From: JACRIM01 sp964605185
GTDB lineage: Bacteria > Planctomycetota > Phycisphaerae > UBA1845 > UTPLA1
NCBI GenBank assembly: GCA_964605185.1
Contig: CAZSBF010000006.1
Coordinates: 1 to 64,000, forward strand
Direction: 5' to 3'
Length of the DNA: 64,000 bases
The notes under the pieces were generated by a model. The model saw nothing but the letters and a program-made list of their open reading frames with translations, searched no databases and had not been told where the DNA came from. Shown here piece after piece: positions 41,727 through 50,603 of the stretch (positions within the stretch are counted from its first letter, which is position 1; each line of letters starts with the position of its first letter). Both the position numbers and the translations under genes were made by a program.

Positions 41727-44700
41727 ATGTCAACTATTTCATCCGGCGTCGGCCCGGTGTCCGGCCTGCCGATCAACCAGCTTGTCGAATCGTTGATCGC
41801 CGTGCAGCAGCGGCCGATCACGCTCCTTCAGAATCGCGTTACCGATCTCGGCAACCAGCGAACCTCGTTTCTAAAAATCTCCGCGAATCTCCTCGCCATT
41901 CTTAACAGTTCGACCCGCTTCAAGGAAGCCGACACCTTTCTGTCCGCCAAGGCCGTCAGCTCGGATGAGCAGAGTATCCTCGCCACGGCGTCGGCCGGTG
42001 CACCGACCGGTCAGTTCCATGTCACCGTTAAAAACCTTGCATCCGCCCATCAGGTCATTTCAACCGGCTTCTCAACATCGGACACGACGCCGGTGGGTGC
42101 GGGTACGCTGACGATTGAAACGGCCCAGGCGCGGCTCAATCGCGCCACGCGGTTGTCGGCCCTTCGCGGTGGCGAGGGTGTGCAGCACGGAAAAATAAAG
42201 ATTACTGATAAGGCCGGCGGCTCTTCGACCATCGACCTCGCCACCGCGGTGACGTTGAACGATGTCGTCGCGCTTGTGAACAATCAAAGCAGCGCATCGG
42301 TAAAGGCCAGGATCGAGGGCGATCATCTGGTGTTGACCGATCAGACGGGGCTTGCAACGGGAAGCCTTGCTGTTGTCGAAGTCGGCGCATCTCATTCGGC
42401 GGCAGACCTCGGCATTCTCGCCACATCCGCGACTGGTGTGATCACCGGCGCCAACCTCATCAGTATCACCGGTACGACCCGACTTGATGAACTGAACGAC
42501 GGCAACGGCATCCGCCGGCAGGTCGGCGCATCGGATTTCTCTGTCAGCCTCGCAGACGGCACGGCGCTGGAATTCTCGATCTCGGAGCGCGTTCAGCTTG
42601 ATACGCCGCTCGCATTGCTGAACAGCGGCGGCGGTGTTCCCGCGGGCTCGATTCATGTCAAATCCCGTGATGGCTCGGAGCGCGACATTGACCTGTCGGC
42701 TGCAGTGACGCTTGGCGACGTGAAGACGGCAATCGAAGCCGCCGGTGCGAATCTGACGGTTACGCTCGGCACCAACGGGCTCAACATCAAAGACAACAGC
42801 ACTGGTGAAAAGACCTTTGAGATTTCAGAAGTGAACACGGCCGGCACGGCCAAGGCACTCGGCATCCTCGGCGCGTCGGCATCCTCGGAAATCACGGGTA
42901 AGAAGATTTACTACGTGGACACGGTTGGTGATTTGGCGCGTGTCATCAACGGCAAGGCGGGCAACGGCGGCAAGCTCGTTGCTTCCATCTCGGCGAACGG
43001 ACTTGGATTGTCGCTGACCGACACCACGGCCGGCGCGGGAACGTTTCAGGTGACGGCGCTCAACAGCAGTAAGGCCGCCGAAGATCTCGGTTTGTTGTCG
43101 CCGGCAAGCGGAAACGTGATTGCCTCGCGGCGACTCGTCAGCGGACTGAACACTGTTTTTCTGCGCAGCCTTCGCGGCGGCTCGGGCGTACAGGCCGGGA
43201 CAATTCAAATTACAGATCGTGCCGGTGCGACGGCGTCAGTGGACGTCTCGGCCGCACAATCGCTCTCCGAAGTGATTGATGCGATTAACAACGCCGGTAT
43301 CGGCGTTAACGCAAGAGTGTCGGATAATGGACTGGGCCTCACCCTCACCGACACCACCGGTGGGGCGGGCAACCTCTCGATCTCGGATGTGTCGGGAACA
43401 TTGGCGGCTGACCTGCAGATCGCGGTTAATTCGGCCACGAGCAGTGTCGACAGTGGCAACCTCCAACGGCAATACGTCGCGACCAATACGCGACTGAAGG
43501 ACTTGCGAAGCGGCATTGGCGTCCCTCCGGGGAAGTTCCGCATCACCGCGGCCAATGGCGCGACGGCCGTTGTGGACCTTACTCAGGGAAATGAAGAGCG
43601 GCTTCAGGATGTCATCGATGAAATCAATTCGCGCGGGATCGGTATCACGGCGACGATCAACTCCAACGGCGACGGGTTGTTGCTGACCGACACCACCGGC
43701 GGCGGCGGCAAGATCAAGGTGTCCGAAGAGGGCGGTTCCACCGCGAAGGCACTTGGCATTTTGGGAGAGTCGGCGGTCGGCGGAACGACCCTCAACGGCT
43801 CCTTCGAATACAAAATCATCATCACCGGCGGCGACACACTGAATGATGTCGTCGCGAAGATCAAGACTGCCGGCGCGCCGGTGAACTCCACTATTTTTCG
43901 CGATGCGTCAAGCGGGCGCCCGTTTCGACTCAGCCTTTCCAGCTCGCTCTCCGGACTGGATGGGGAATTGTCCATCGACTCGGGCGCGACGGGCCTTGCC
44001 TTCACGAATCTGGTGCAGGCCCGTGATGCGACGGTGCTGCTCGGTCCGGCCGATGCGGATGTGCCATTGGTCATCAACAGCGCGACCAACACCCTGACCG
44101 ATGCGGTGCCCAACGTGCAACTCGAACTCGTCGGGCTGAGCACCAAGCCGGTGACGGTTTCGGTCGCCCCGGATACGGAGTCGGTCTCGAAGGACTTCAC
44201 ACTTTTTGTTAGCGCCATGAACGCGGCGTTCACGACAATTGATGATGTAACACGCTTCGACGAAACGACAAACACGCGGAGCGTTTTGACGGGCGACTCC
44301 ACGGTCCGGGCCATTCGCGCGAAGCTGGTCGAGCTGCTCAATCGCGTCGCACCGGGGCTTACGCCGCCGTACAACCGGCTCAGCTCGATCGGCGTCGAGC
44401 TTTCGAACGGCAACTCCGTGCGCTTCGACGAGGCAAAGTTCAAGAAAGCCCTCACTGAGAACCCCGATGCCGTGCAGGCGCTCTTTACCACGGCGACAAA
44501 TGGCTTCGGCCCGGTACTTGAGAAAGAAATGAAACGCCTGACTGACACCGGCACCGGTGTCGTCAGCGTTCAAGAAGATAACATCAAGACTTCGCAGGAG
44601 CTGCTCACGAATCGAATTGTGCAGATGCAGACGCTGCTCGAACGTCGGCGTGATCGGCTGTTTGCACAATTCAACGCGACAGAGTCCATCCTTGCGCGGC

Positions 44701-44753
44701 TCCAGGGTCAGCAGGCGGCACTGGCGGGCATCTCGTCGATCAGTATTGCCTGA
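41727..44753 (+). CDS. fliD: Flagellar filament cap protein FliD
   Basis: A 1008-aa filament cap, about twice the usual length. The N-terminal FliD_N region (1-115) has ISSGVGPVSGLPINQLVESL and the C-terminal FliD_C region (~800-1008) has MNAAFTTIDDVTRF and the coiled-coil end. Between them lie about six repeats of ~100-130 residues of Flagellin_IN type: (G)VxxGxIxITDxAG, DVIDAINNAGIGVNA and GLGLTLTDTTGGAG, ending in KALGILG. FliD promotes folding of exported flagellin at the tip; the repeats would give a large, variable outer cap. Between fliC and fliS, as expected. Confidence 0.95.
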   Translation: MSTISSGVGPVSGLPINQLVESLIAVQQRPITLLQNRVTDLGNQRTSFLKISANLLAILNSSTRFKEADTFLSAKAVSSDEQSILATASAGAPTGQFHVTVKNLASAHQVISTGFSTSDTTPVGAGTLTIETAQARLNRATRLSALRGGEGVQHGKIKITDKAGGSSTIDLATAVTLNDVVALVNNQSSASVKARIEGDHLVLTDQTGLATGSLAVVEVGASHSAADLGILATSATGVITGANLISITGTTRLDELNDGNGIRRQVGASDFSVSLADGTALEFSISERVQLDTPLALLNSGGGVPAGSIHVKSRDGSERDIDLSAAVTLGDVKTAIEAAGANLTVTLGTNGLNIKDNSTGEKTFEISEVNTAGTAKALGILGASASSEITGKKIYYVDTVGDLARVINGKAGNGGKLVASISANGLGLSLTDTTAGAGTFQVTALNSSKAAEDLGLLSPASGNVIASRRLVSGLNTVFLRSLRGGSGVQAGTIQITDRAGATASVDVSAAQSLSEVIDAINNAGIGVNARVSDNGLGLTLTDTTGGAGNLSISDVSGTLAADLQIAVNSATSSVDSGNLQRQYVATNTRLKDLRSGIGVPPGKFRITAANGATAVVDLTQGNEERLQDVIDEINSRGIGITATINSNGDGLLLTDTTGGGGKIKVSEEGGSTAKALGILGESAVGGTTLNGSFEYKIIITGGDTLNDVVAKIKTAGAPVNSTIFRDASSGRPFRLSLSSSLSGLDGELSIDSGATGLAFTNLVQARDATVLLGPADADVPLVINSATNTLTDAVPNVQLELVGLSTKPVTVSVAPDTESVSKDFTLFVSAMNAAFTTIDDVTRFDETTNTRSVLTGDSTVRAIRAKLVELLNRVAPGLTPPYNRLSSIGVELSNGNSVRFDEAKFKKALTENPDAVQALFTTATNGFGPVLEKEMKRLTDTGTGVVSVQEDNIKTSQELLTNRIVQMQTLLERRRDRLFAQFNATESILARLQGQQAALAGISSISIA

Positions 44754-44867
44754 TGATTGTAGCGCGCGGTTCTGGGACCATCCTCTAATACCCGCTTCGC
44801 CATTGTTTTTTCGCTGAATCGACGTCCTGCAAGGTCCGATCAATAGGGCGGGAGTCGCACGGATTGT

Positions 44868-45314
44868 ATGAGTACGCACGCATCCAACGAATACCTTCGA
44901 AACGCCGTCCTTACGGCGCGGCCCGAACAGCTTCAGATGATGCTGTACGACGGCGCGATTCGTTTCGGGCGCCAGGCGCGTGAGGCGCTGCTCAAGAACG
45001 ACATCGAGGCGGCCTGCGAGAAACTGATCCGCGTGCAGAAGATCGTGACGGAAATGCAGAACGGCCTCCGTCCCGAGATCAACGCCGACCTCTGCGAACA
45101 ACTGTCCGGCTTGTATCACTTCATCTATCAGCGACTACTCGATGCCAATCTCCATCGTGATGTGAAGGCCCTGGATGAAGCAATGCAGATACTCGAACAC
45201 CAGCGAGAAACATGGCGGATCCTGCTCGATCGAATCGGCACGCTTGGTGGTGCTGCCCCGATGGCAGACACCGGTGCTCCGGTTCAGGATGTCTCGCTGT
45301 CTGTTCACGGTTAA
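44868..45314 (+). CDS. fliS: Flagellin export chaperone FliS
   Basis: A 148-aa helical chaperone that binds the flagellin C-terminus and prevents premature polymerisation. Typical features are NEYLRNAVLTARPEQLQMMLYDGAIRF at the start (N-x-Y then the P-x-x-L-x-x-x-LYDG helix), ALLKNDIEAACEKLIRVQKI and LYHFIYQRLLDAN. A ~20-residue Pro/Gly-rich tail follows the fold. Downstream of fliD by 114 bases on the same strand. Confidence 0.95.
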   Translation: MSTHASNEYLRNAVLTARPEQLQMMLYDGAIRFGRQAREALLKNDIEAACEKLIRVQKIVTEMQNGLRPEINADLCEQLSGLYHFIYQRLLDANLHRDVKALDEAMQILEHQRETWRILLDRIGTLGGAAPMADTGAPVQDVSLSVHG

Positions 45315-45378
45315 CGTGACGCAATCGCGTGTCGTGGGCGTTTTTCCGGCAACTTTAGCGTTATAACACGGGCACGCT

Positions 45379-45384
45379 TATAAT
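45379..45384 (+). promoter_or_regulatory. Candidate -10 element for the TPR gene
   Basis: An exact TATAAT 112 bases upstream of the ATG at 45497, in the 182-base gap after fliS. No good -35 lies at 16-18 bases, so this is tentative. Confidence 0.3.
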
Positions 45385-45496
45385 GGTTTGTCGCGCAAGG
45401 AGATACGTTTACATTCCATCCGAACTCCCACGGTTTGGACGCCGTACAAGTAGGATAGAGCTGTTTGGGCTGCGCGATTTCAATGTGAGGTAGATC

Positions 45497-46549
45497 ATGT
45501 CACTCGTTCAAATCCTCCGTGGGTCACTTGTGTTGTGCGCGATTGTGGGCGCCGGGCGACAGGCTGTGGCCCAGACACCGCCGTCGGACGCCGCCCCGAA
45601 GCCCGCCGCGGGACTCTCGCCCGATCAGATGGTGGAGGAGGCGATTCGTCGCTACGACGCTGGGGACTATCAGGAAGCCTTCAACTTCATGACCAAGGCC
45701 GAGCAGTTGAAGCCGGACCTTGAGAAGCTCCCGCTGATCAAGGGCCTTCTCTACCTCGAAGCGCGGCCCAAGCGCGGCGCCGAGGCCATCAAGCTGCTTA
45801 CGGAATACAACCAAACGCCTGAAGGCAAGAATGACTATCGCGGCAATGCGGCCATCGGGCGTGCCTACAAGGATTCGCGAATGCACCGGCTCGCTGTGCT
45901 TCCGCTGGAGCGCGCCAAGAAACTCGCTCCGATGGAGCAGGACGGGCGTCCGCTTCGTGCTCAGATCACCATGGACCTTGCCGACGCCTACTTGGGGTTG
46001 AAGAATGACAAGCAGGCCGTAGCCACGGCGAAGGACGCGGAATCGCTCGCGCCAAACGACGCCGGCATTCAGTTGGCGCTGGCGCGTGTCGCGACTGCCA
46101 CGAAGGACTATGAAACCGCTGTAAAGGCGGCTGACCGCGCCATTGGTCTTCTGAACGCGAAGGCGCGGACGGACCCCTTTCGGAATGAGGACATCAAGAA
46201 CCTTGTCGAAGCAGCTGACCTGAAAATCAAGTTGTTTGGACAGAAGCTGGACGCGAACCCCAAGGATCCTGTCGCGCTGTATGAGATTTCCCTCACTTGG
46301 CGCGAGAAGGCGGACATCGATCGTCGCATGAATCTCATGAAGGCACGTGAGAGCGGCCTCAGGGGAATCGCCAACGATCCCAAGAATTACAAGTTGCAGG
46401 TACTTGTTGCCGCCGTCGAGGCCGAACTTGGCGCGGTGCGCGATGCTATCGACCGCCTCAATGACACCATCAATGCCGACCCGGAGAACCAGGCCGCCAT
46501 CAAACTTCGCGGTGAACTCCAGGCGAAACTGGCGGCACCTCAGCCCTAG
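45497..46549 (+). CDS. Secreted TPR protein
   Basis: A 350-aa exported protein with a signal peptide ending AVAQ (about residue 26). About seven TPR-like helical pairs follow (AIRRYDAGDYQEAFNFMTKAE, VATAKDAESLAPNDAGIQLALARVA, and so on). GAGG lies 6 bases before the ATG. It heads a same-strand run with a TolB-like lipoprotein, another lipoprotein and a 69-aa protein. Probably a periplasmic or outer-membrane scaffold; no partner can be named. Confidence 0.85.
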   Translation: MSLVQILRGSLVLCAIVGAGRQAVAQTPPSDAAPKPAAGLSPDQMVEEAIRRYDAGDYQEAFNFMTKAEQLKPDLEKLPLIKGLLYLEARPKRGAEAIKLLTEYNQTPEGKNDYRGNAAIGRAYKDSRMHRLAVLPLERAKKLAPMEQDGRPLRAQITMDLADAYLGLKNDKQAVATAKDAESLAPNDAGIQLALARVATATKDYETAVKAADRAIGLLNAKARTDPFRNEDIKNLVEAADLKIKLFGQKLDANPKDPVALYEISLTWREKADIDRRMNLMKARESGLRGIANDPKNYKLQVLVAAVEAELGAVRDAIDRLNDTINADPENQAAIKLRGELQAKLAAPQP

Positions 46550-46786
46550 CAATTCATCGTCGGTCTGCACGCCGATTGTCGCGCAACAATTGCGCTCCGT
46601 GGGCAATTCCCGCGTGCGTCGGCCTTGCGGTCTCTTGCGCAATCCCTGCATTGTCAAGGCATTACAGGTGGTTGCTTCCCTTCCATTCTTCAAGTCGCCC
46701 CATCGGGCGCGTCGATAGACACCCCGGCGGCTTATCGGACAAAGTCGCGCGGCCGTGCGGCACGTTCGCATGGCGGGAGTCTTCAT

Positions 46787-47962
46787 TTGCACCACACTCG
46801 AACCAGACTCATCTTGCTCGTTGCGGCCTTCGCGCCGGCGATTCTGCATGGCTGCGCCTGGACAAACGACTCGTCCACCGATTCGAAGGCGAATTCTCCC
46901 GCGCAGACCGCCCGCGTCGAAGACACGGGGCTGGATGATTCCCGCGACCTTCGGCTCTTTGGCCGGGGCGGCGCGTTGCAGGACATCTCCTTTGAGGGCA
47001 AGGCCGCGATCAACATTCAGCAGCACACCACTGGCAGCGAGGGGGCCGACTTTGATCCATCCGTGGACACCGCGGGCAAGCAGCTTGTGTTTGCCTCGAC
47101 GCGGCATTCGCGCATGAGCCATCTGTACGTGAAGCCGACCGATGGCGCCACGCTTACGCAGCTTTCCGATGGCGACTTCAACGATGCCCAGCCTGTGTTT
47201 TCGCCGGACGGCACGCGAATTGCCTTTACCAGCGATCGTTCCGGCCAATGGGATGTCTGGATGATGGATGCTTCGGGCCGCAACCCGACGCAGCTCACCA
47301 ACAGTCCCATGCCCGAGCTGCATCCAAGCTGGTCGCCGGACGGCAATGAGCTTGTGTACTGCCGCATCAATCCGAAGGATTCGGCCGGCGAGTTGTGGAT
47401 CATCGATCTGGAGAACCCGGGGGCGAAGCGCATCATCGGCGAGGGGTTGTTCCCGGCCTGGTCGCCGAAGGGCGATCGCATCGCCTATCAGAAGGCGCGT
47501 CGCCGCGGCAGCCGGTGGTTCAGCATTTGGACGACGACGCTGGTGGATGGCGAACCGACGCCGCCGACCGAGGTCGTCAGCAACACGCAATTCGCCTGCA
47601 TCGCTCCATCGTGGTCGATGGATGGCTCGCAGATCGCATTCGCATTGGTCGCGCCGTCGGCCGGTTCCGACGGGGCCGCTGAACCGCGAATCACGGGTGC
47701 CGGCCGCGCCGACATCGCCATGATTGATGTCGATGGTCGCGGTCTCGTTCGACTTACCAATGGCCGCGGTGAGAACTACTCGCCGATGTGGTCGGCCGAC
47801 GATCGCATTTTCTTCACTGCCAAGCTCGATCAGAGCGAGACGATCTGGAGCATCAAACCGTTCCGGCCGGTTGCGGCACCTATGCAGCCCGCGGCGGCTC
47901 CGGTTGCCGCGCCGCGTCATGCGGCCGAGGCGAACGAGAAGGAGGCTGAGACGCAGCCATGA
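46787..47962 (+). CDS. TolB-like beta-propeller lipoprotein
   Basis: About 391 aa. I prefer the TTG at 46787 (GGGAG 7 bases upstream), giving a clean lipoprotein signal RLILLVAAFAPAILHGC with Cys at residue 23; the open frame up to 46625 adds an implausible N-terminus. The mature part is a PD40/WD40-like propeller: repeated FSPDGTRIAFTSDRSG, WSPDGNELVYCR, WSPKGDRIAYQ and WSMDGSQIAFAL. TolB propellers dock envelope complexes. A Pro/Ala-rich tail follows. The last codon overlaps the next gene as ATGA. Confidence 0.8.
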   Translation: MHHTRTRLILLVAAFAPAILHGCAWTNDSSTDSKANSPAQTARVEDTGLDDSRDLRLFGRGGALQDISFEGKAAINIQQHTTGSEGADFDPSVDTAGKQLVFASTRHSRMSHLYVKPTDGATLTQLSDGDFNDAQPVFSPDGTRIAFTSDRSGQWDVWMMDASGRNPTQLTNSPMPELHPSWSPDGNELVYCRINPKDSAGELWIIDLENPGAKRIIGEGLFPAWSPKGDRIAYQKARRRGSRWFSIWTTTLVDGEPTPPTEVVSNTQFACIAPSWSMDGSQIAFALVAPSAGSDGAAEPRITGAGRADIAMIDVDGRGLVRLTNGRGENYSPMWSADDRIFFTAKLDQSETIWSIKPFRPVAAPMQPAAAPVAAPRHAAEANEKEAETQP

Positions 47963-48684
47963 CTCGCCTACTTCCATCCATGCTCCTTGTGCTTCCGCTG
48001 GTCGCCGGCTGCAAGCATGGCGATGCCGAGACGACGGTGTCGAATCCTTATGCACGGAACATGACCTTTGCGGTCGCGCCGGTGTTGAACTTCAGCGGCG
48101 AGCCGAGTTTCGATCCGATCAAGGCGGCCGATCTGCTGGCGTCGGAACTGACGTATGTCGAGGGCGTCAACGTCCTTCCGGTGAGCCGGGTGGTGGCGTT
48201 CCTTGCCTCGCAGGGCCGGACGCAGGTGGAATCCCCGGCTCATGCCCTTGCGGTTGCCGATGCCGTGGGCGCGGAAGCGATCTTTGTTGCGGGGATCACG
48301 GAATACGACGCCTATACTCCAGTGGTCGGCCTCGCAATTCAGGTATACGCCGTGCCCCGTTCCGCTCCTGTCGCCGTGGACCCGGTCCATGCCGAGCGCA
48401 TGGCGCAGCCGATCACGCTTCGGAGCATGGCCGACGCGACCCTGCCCCGTGATCAGATCCAGATTGTCTATAACGGTACACATTCCAACGTGACGGACGC
48501 GGTTAAGAAATACGCCGCCCCCCGCAGTGAACAGGATTCCCCCCTTGGGTGGCGGGAATACATCAAAGTGCAGACCCTGTTTCTCCGATTTTGCTGGCAT
48601 GACGCCATCGACCGGCTCATGACGCATGAGCGGTGGAGGAACGCGGTGGTCATGCCTGATAACACGATGGAGTATCCGTTATGA
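47959..48684 (+). CDS. Lipoprotein of unknown function in the TolB-like operon
   Basis: A 241-aa protein with a lipoprotein signal ending LPLVAGC (Cys18). A Rossmann-like repeat of beta/alpha units follows (FAVAPVLNFSGEPSFDPIKAADLLASEL, VNVLPVSRVVAFLASQG, AVGAEAIFVAGITEYDAY). This pattern recalls CsgG/GNA1162-type outer-membrane lipoproteins, but I cannot assign it. The start overlaps the TolB-like stop (ATGA) and its stop overlaps the next start, so translation is coupled. Confidence 0.78.
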   Translation: MTRLLPSMLLVLPLVAGCKHGDAETTVSNPYARNMTFAVAPVLNFSGEPSFDPIKAADLLASELTYVEGVNVLPVSRVVAFLASQGRTQVESPAHALAVADAVGAEAIFVAGITEYDAYTPVVGLAIQVYAVPRSAPVAVDPVHAERMAQPITLRSMADATLPRDQIQIVYNGTHSNVTDAVKKYAAPRSEQDSPLGWREYIKVQTLFLRFCWHDAIDRLMTHERWRNAVVMPDNTMEYPL

Positions 48685-48890
48685 ACGAGTCCGTTCGGCA
48701 ACTTTCGCTGGTCAAAGGCGGCCAGCGCTATCTTTTTCGGTACCAACCGGGGAATGAGGCCGACGTGATCGGGGCTTTTGCGAGCCTTGCGGCCGACGGC
48801 AAGACCGATTTTGACTGGTTTGATGCGGCCGTGCTGAGTTATCAGATGGGTCGAAGAATTGAACTGGAGATAGATGAACTGAGGGCATGA
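48681..48890 (+). CDS. Small 69-aa protein, coupled to the upstream lipoprotein
   Basis: MNESVRQLSLVKGGQRYLFRY is followed by an acidic half (FDWFDAAVLSYQMG, IELEIDELRA). The ATGA overlap with the upstream lipoprotein gene supports it as real. No signal peptide, membrane helix or known family. Confidence 0.6.
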   Translation: MNESVRQLSLVKGGQRYLFRYQPGNEADVIGAFASLAADGKTDFDWFDAAVLSYQMGRRIELEIDELRA

Positions 48891-49049
48891 TACGCCCGAT
48901 AGGGCTTTTGTTCGGGTCGGAGACTCGGACGTGGGGGCGGTGATTCCGCTCAAGTACGGAACCTGTGAACGGTGGGTAGGTCGCGGAGTGCGGCCGGCCA
49001 GGTTGGACAAGGAACAGTCAGGGTTTTCGCCGAAAAGAGTTCCGCGATT

Positions 49050-50084
49050 ATGAGTCAAGAACATCCACTCGTCACAGACTTTCTCAACTACCTGAGATTC
49101 GAGCGGCACTTCTCCCCGCATACGGGCAAGTGTTACGCCGCCGACCTCTTCCAATTCGGCCAGTATCTGCTGGGCGGACCGGAAGCGGCGGCTCGCGTGT
49201 CGCTGCCTTCGCGAGGCACGCCGCAGTCGGCTTTTGCCGCAGCGCGGCCCGGCATGTCGGGCGGCACGGCGGTGGCCGTCGCACCGGCACAGACGACGCA
49301 GGAAGTCGCCGTGCTTCGCGACAAGCTGCTCAAGTCCGATTCGAATCAGATTCGATCGTTTCTCACGTTCCTTCATGAGCGTGAATACTCCAAGGCGACG
49401 GCGGCGCGAAAGCTCGCGACGCTTCGCAGCTTCTACAAGTTTCTCATGCGAAAGAGCATGATCACGACGAACCCCGTCGCGGCCATTCGCACGCCGAAAC
49501 AGGAGAAGCGTCTGCCGAAGTTCCTCGACATCGAGCAGGTGCGCAAGCTCCTCTCGACGCCGGATGACACGACGCTGCTCGGGGCCCGCGACCGGGCGAT
49601 GCTCGAGACGCTCTATTCGACCGGCGTTCGCGTGAGCGAGCTGGTCGCTTTGAACGTCGAAGACGTCGATACGCCGGGCGAGTGCCTCCGCATTCGCGGC
49701 AAGGGTCGCAAGGAGCGCCTGACGCCGATCGGCCCGACGGCCCTCCGATCCATCCGCAAGTATCTCGACATGCGAATGACCGACCCGCGAAGCACGACCT
49801 TCGACAAGGCGGCCCTCTATGTGAACAAGCACGGCCAGCGGCTCTCCACGAGAAGCGTTCGCCGGAAGCTCGATAAATATCTGCTGGTCTGCGGGCTTGA
49901 CCCGTCGATCAGCCCGCACACGCTGCGGCACACCTTCGCGACGCACATGCTGAACAATGGTGCGGATCTGCGAAGCGTGCAGGAGCTGCTCGGTCACCAG
50001 TCGATCAGCACGACGCAGGTATATACGCACCTGACGACGCAGCAGTTGAAGCGCGACTATGACAACAGCCATCCGCGAGCATAG
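49050..50084 (+). CDS. XerC/XerD-family tyrosine recombinase
   Basis: A 344-aa site-specific recombinase, probably for chromosome-dimer resolution. All catalytic residues are present: Arg194 (STGVRVSEL), Lys in GKGRKERLTP (~218), His290 and Arg293 (HTLRHTFATH), His316 (LLGHQS) and Tyr325 (TQVYTHL). The N-terminal core-binding domain carries an extra segment of about 45 residues (~45-90, Ala/Gly/Pro/Thr-rich), making the protein longer than typical XerC/D (~300). Start ATG 49050; longer frames upstream are not supported. It is followed by a strong terminator. No integrase-type neighbours, so a housekeeping Xer is likelier than phage. Confidence 0.9.
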   Translation: MSQEHPLVTDFLNYLRFERHFSPHTGKCYAADLFQFGQYLLGGPEAAARVSLPSRGTPQSAFAAARPGMSGGTAVAVAPAQTTQEVAVLRDKLLKSDSNQIRSFLTFLHEREYSKATAARKLATLRSFYKFLMRKSMITTNPVAAIRTPKQEKRLPKFLDIEQVRKLLSTPDDTTLLGARDRAMLETLYSTGVRVSELVALNVEDVDTPGECLRIRGKGRKERLTPIGPTALRSIRKYLDMRMTDPRSTTFDKAALYVNKHGQRLSTRSVRRKLDKYLLVCGLDPSISPHTLRHTFATHMLNNGADLRSVQELLGHQSISTTQVYTHLTTQQLKRDYDNSHPRA

Positions 50085-50121
50085 TTCGACGCGGACGGAT
50101 TCTTGATCGCAAACTCTGAAG

Positions 50122-50152
50122 GCCCCGGGAGCAAAGTTCCCGGGGCTTTTTT
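50122..50152 (+). terminator. Intrinsic terminator after the Xer gene
   Basis: GCCCCGGGA / TCCCGGGGC, a 9-bp stem with a 7-base loop GCAAAGT, followed by TTTTTT. Confidence 0.95.
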
Positions 50153-50171
50153 CTTGCGCCCGGGGGCGGGG

Positions 50172-50208
50172 GGGAATAGGGAACGGGGAACAGGGAATAG
50201 GGAACAGG
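50172..50208. repeat. Heptanucleotide tandem repeat GGGAA(C/T)(A/G) x5
   Basis: GGGAATA GGGAACG GGGAACA GGGAATA GGGAACA GG, next to a G-rich run. It is the same unit as at 11891-11918. The rest of the gap to 50603 (about 400 bases) shows no gene and no other clear signal. Confidence 0.85.
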
Positions 50209-50603
50209 AGGGAGGGGCTGCGCGACTCGGACGCGGGGTTGTAATTGCGGCAATTTGATAGGCGGATTGAGAAAACAGCTGTCGTTTGCTGGCGTTTGCC
50301 GTCACGGCCTGCCGGGAAGAGGTCGAACGGAGGAATTCGGTCGCTGCGTGACGGCTAATGCTTTTGTGGGCGCGGATCATGCGGGGCCTCCTTGGCTGGG
50401 TCAAGAGGATACTAACAAATACCTAACTAATATAGTGCGCGGCCGGGCGGGGGCAAGGGGATTTCCCGATTATTTTTCGGTGGTTGTAAGTCGCGGTGCG
50501 GGCGTGGGTTGGGAGAACGAGGAAAAGTTGAAACGCCGAAAAATCGAAAAGCCGAAATCGGGCGAGGTTGCTTTGCGGGGCAATGGCGGGCGGGCGTTCC
50601 GGT

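Noticed and set aside
45524..48055. 843-codon open frame on the minus strand
   Set aside because: It lies opposite a TPR gene and a TolB-like gene with signal peptides and ribosome sites; composition is shadow-like (Arg/His-rich).
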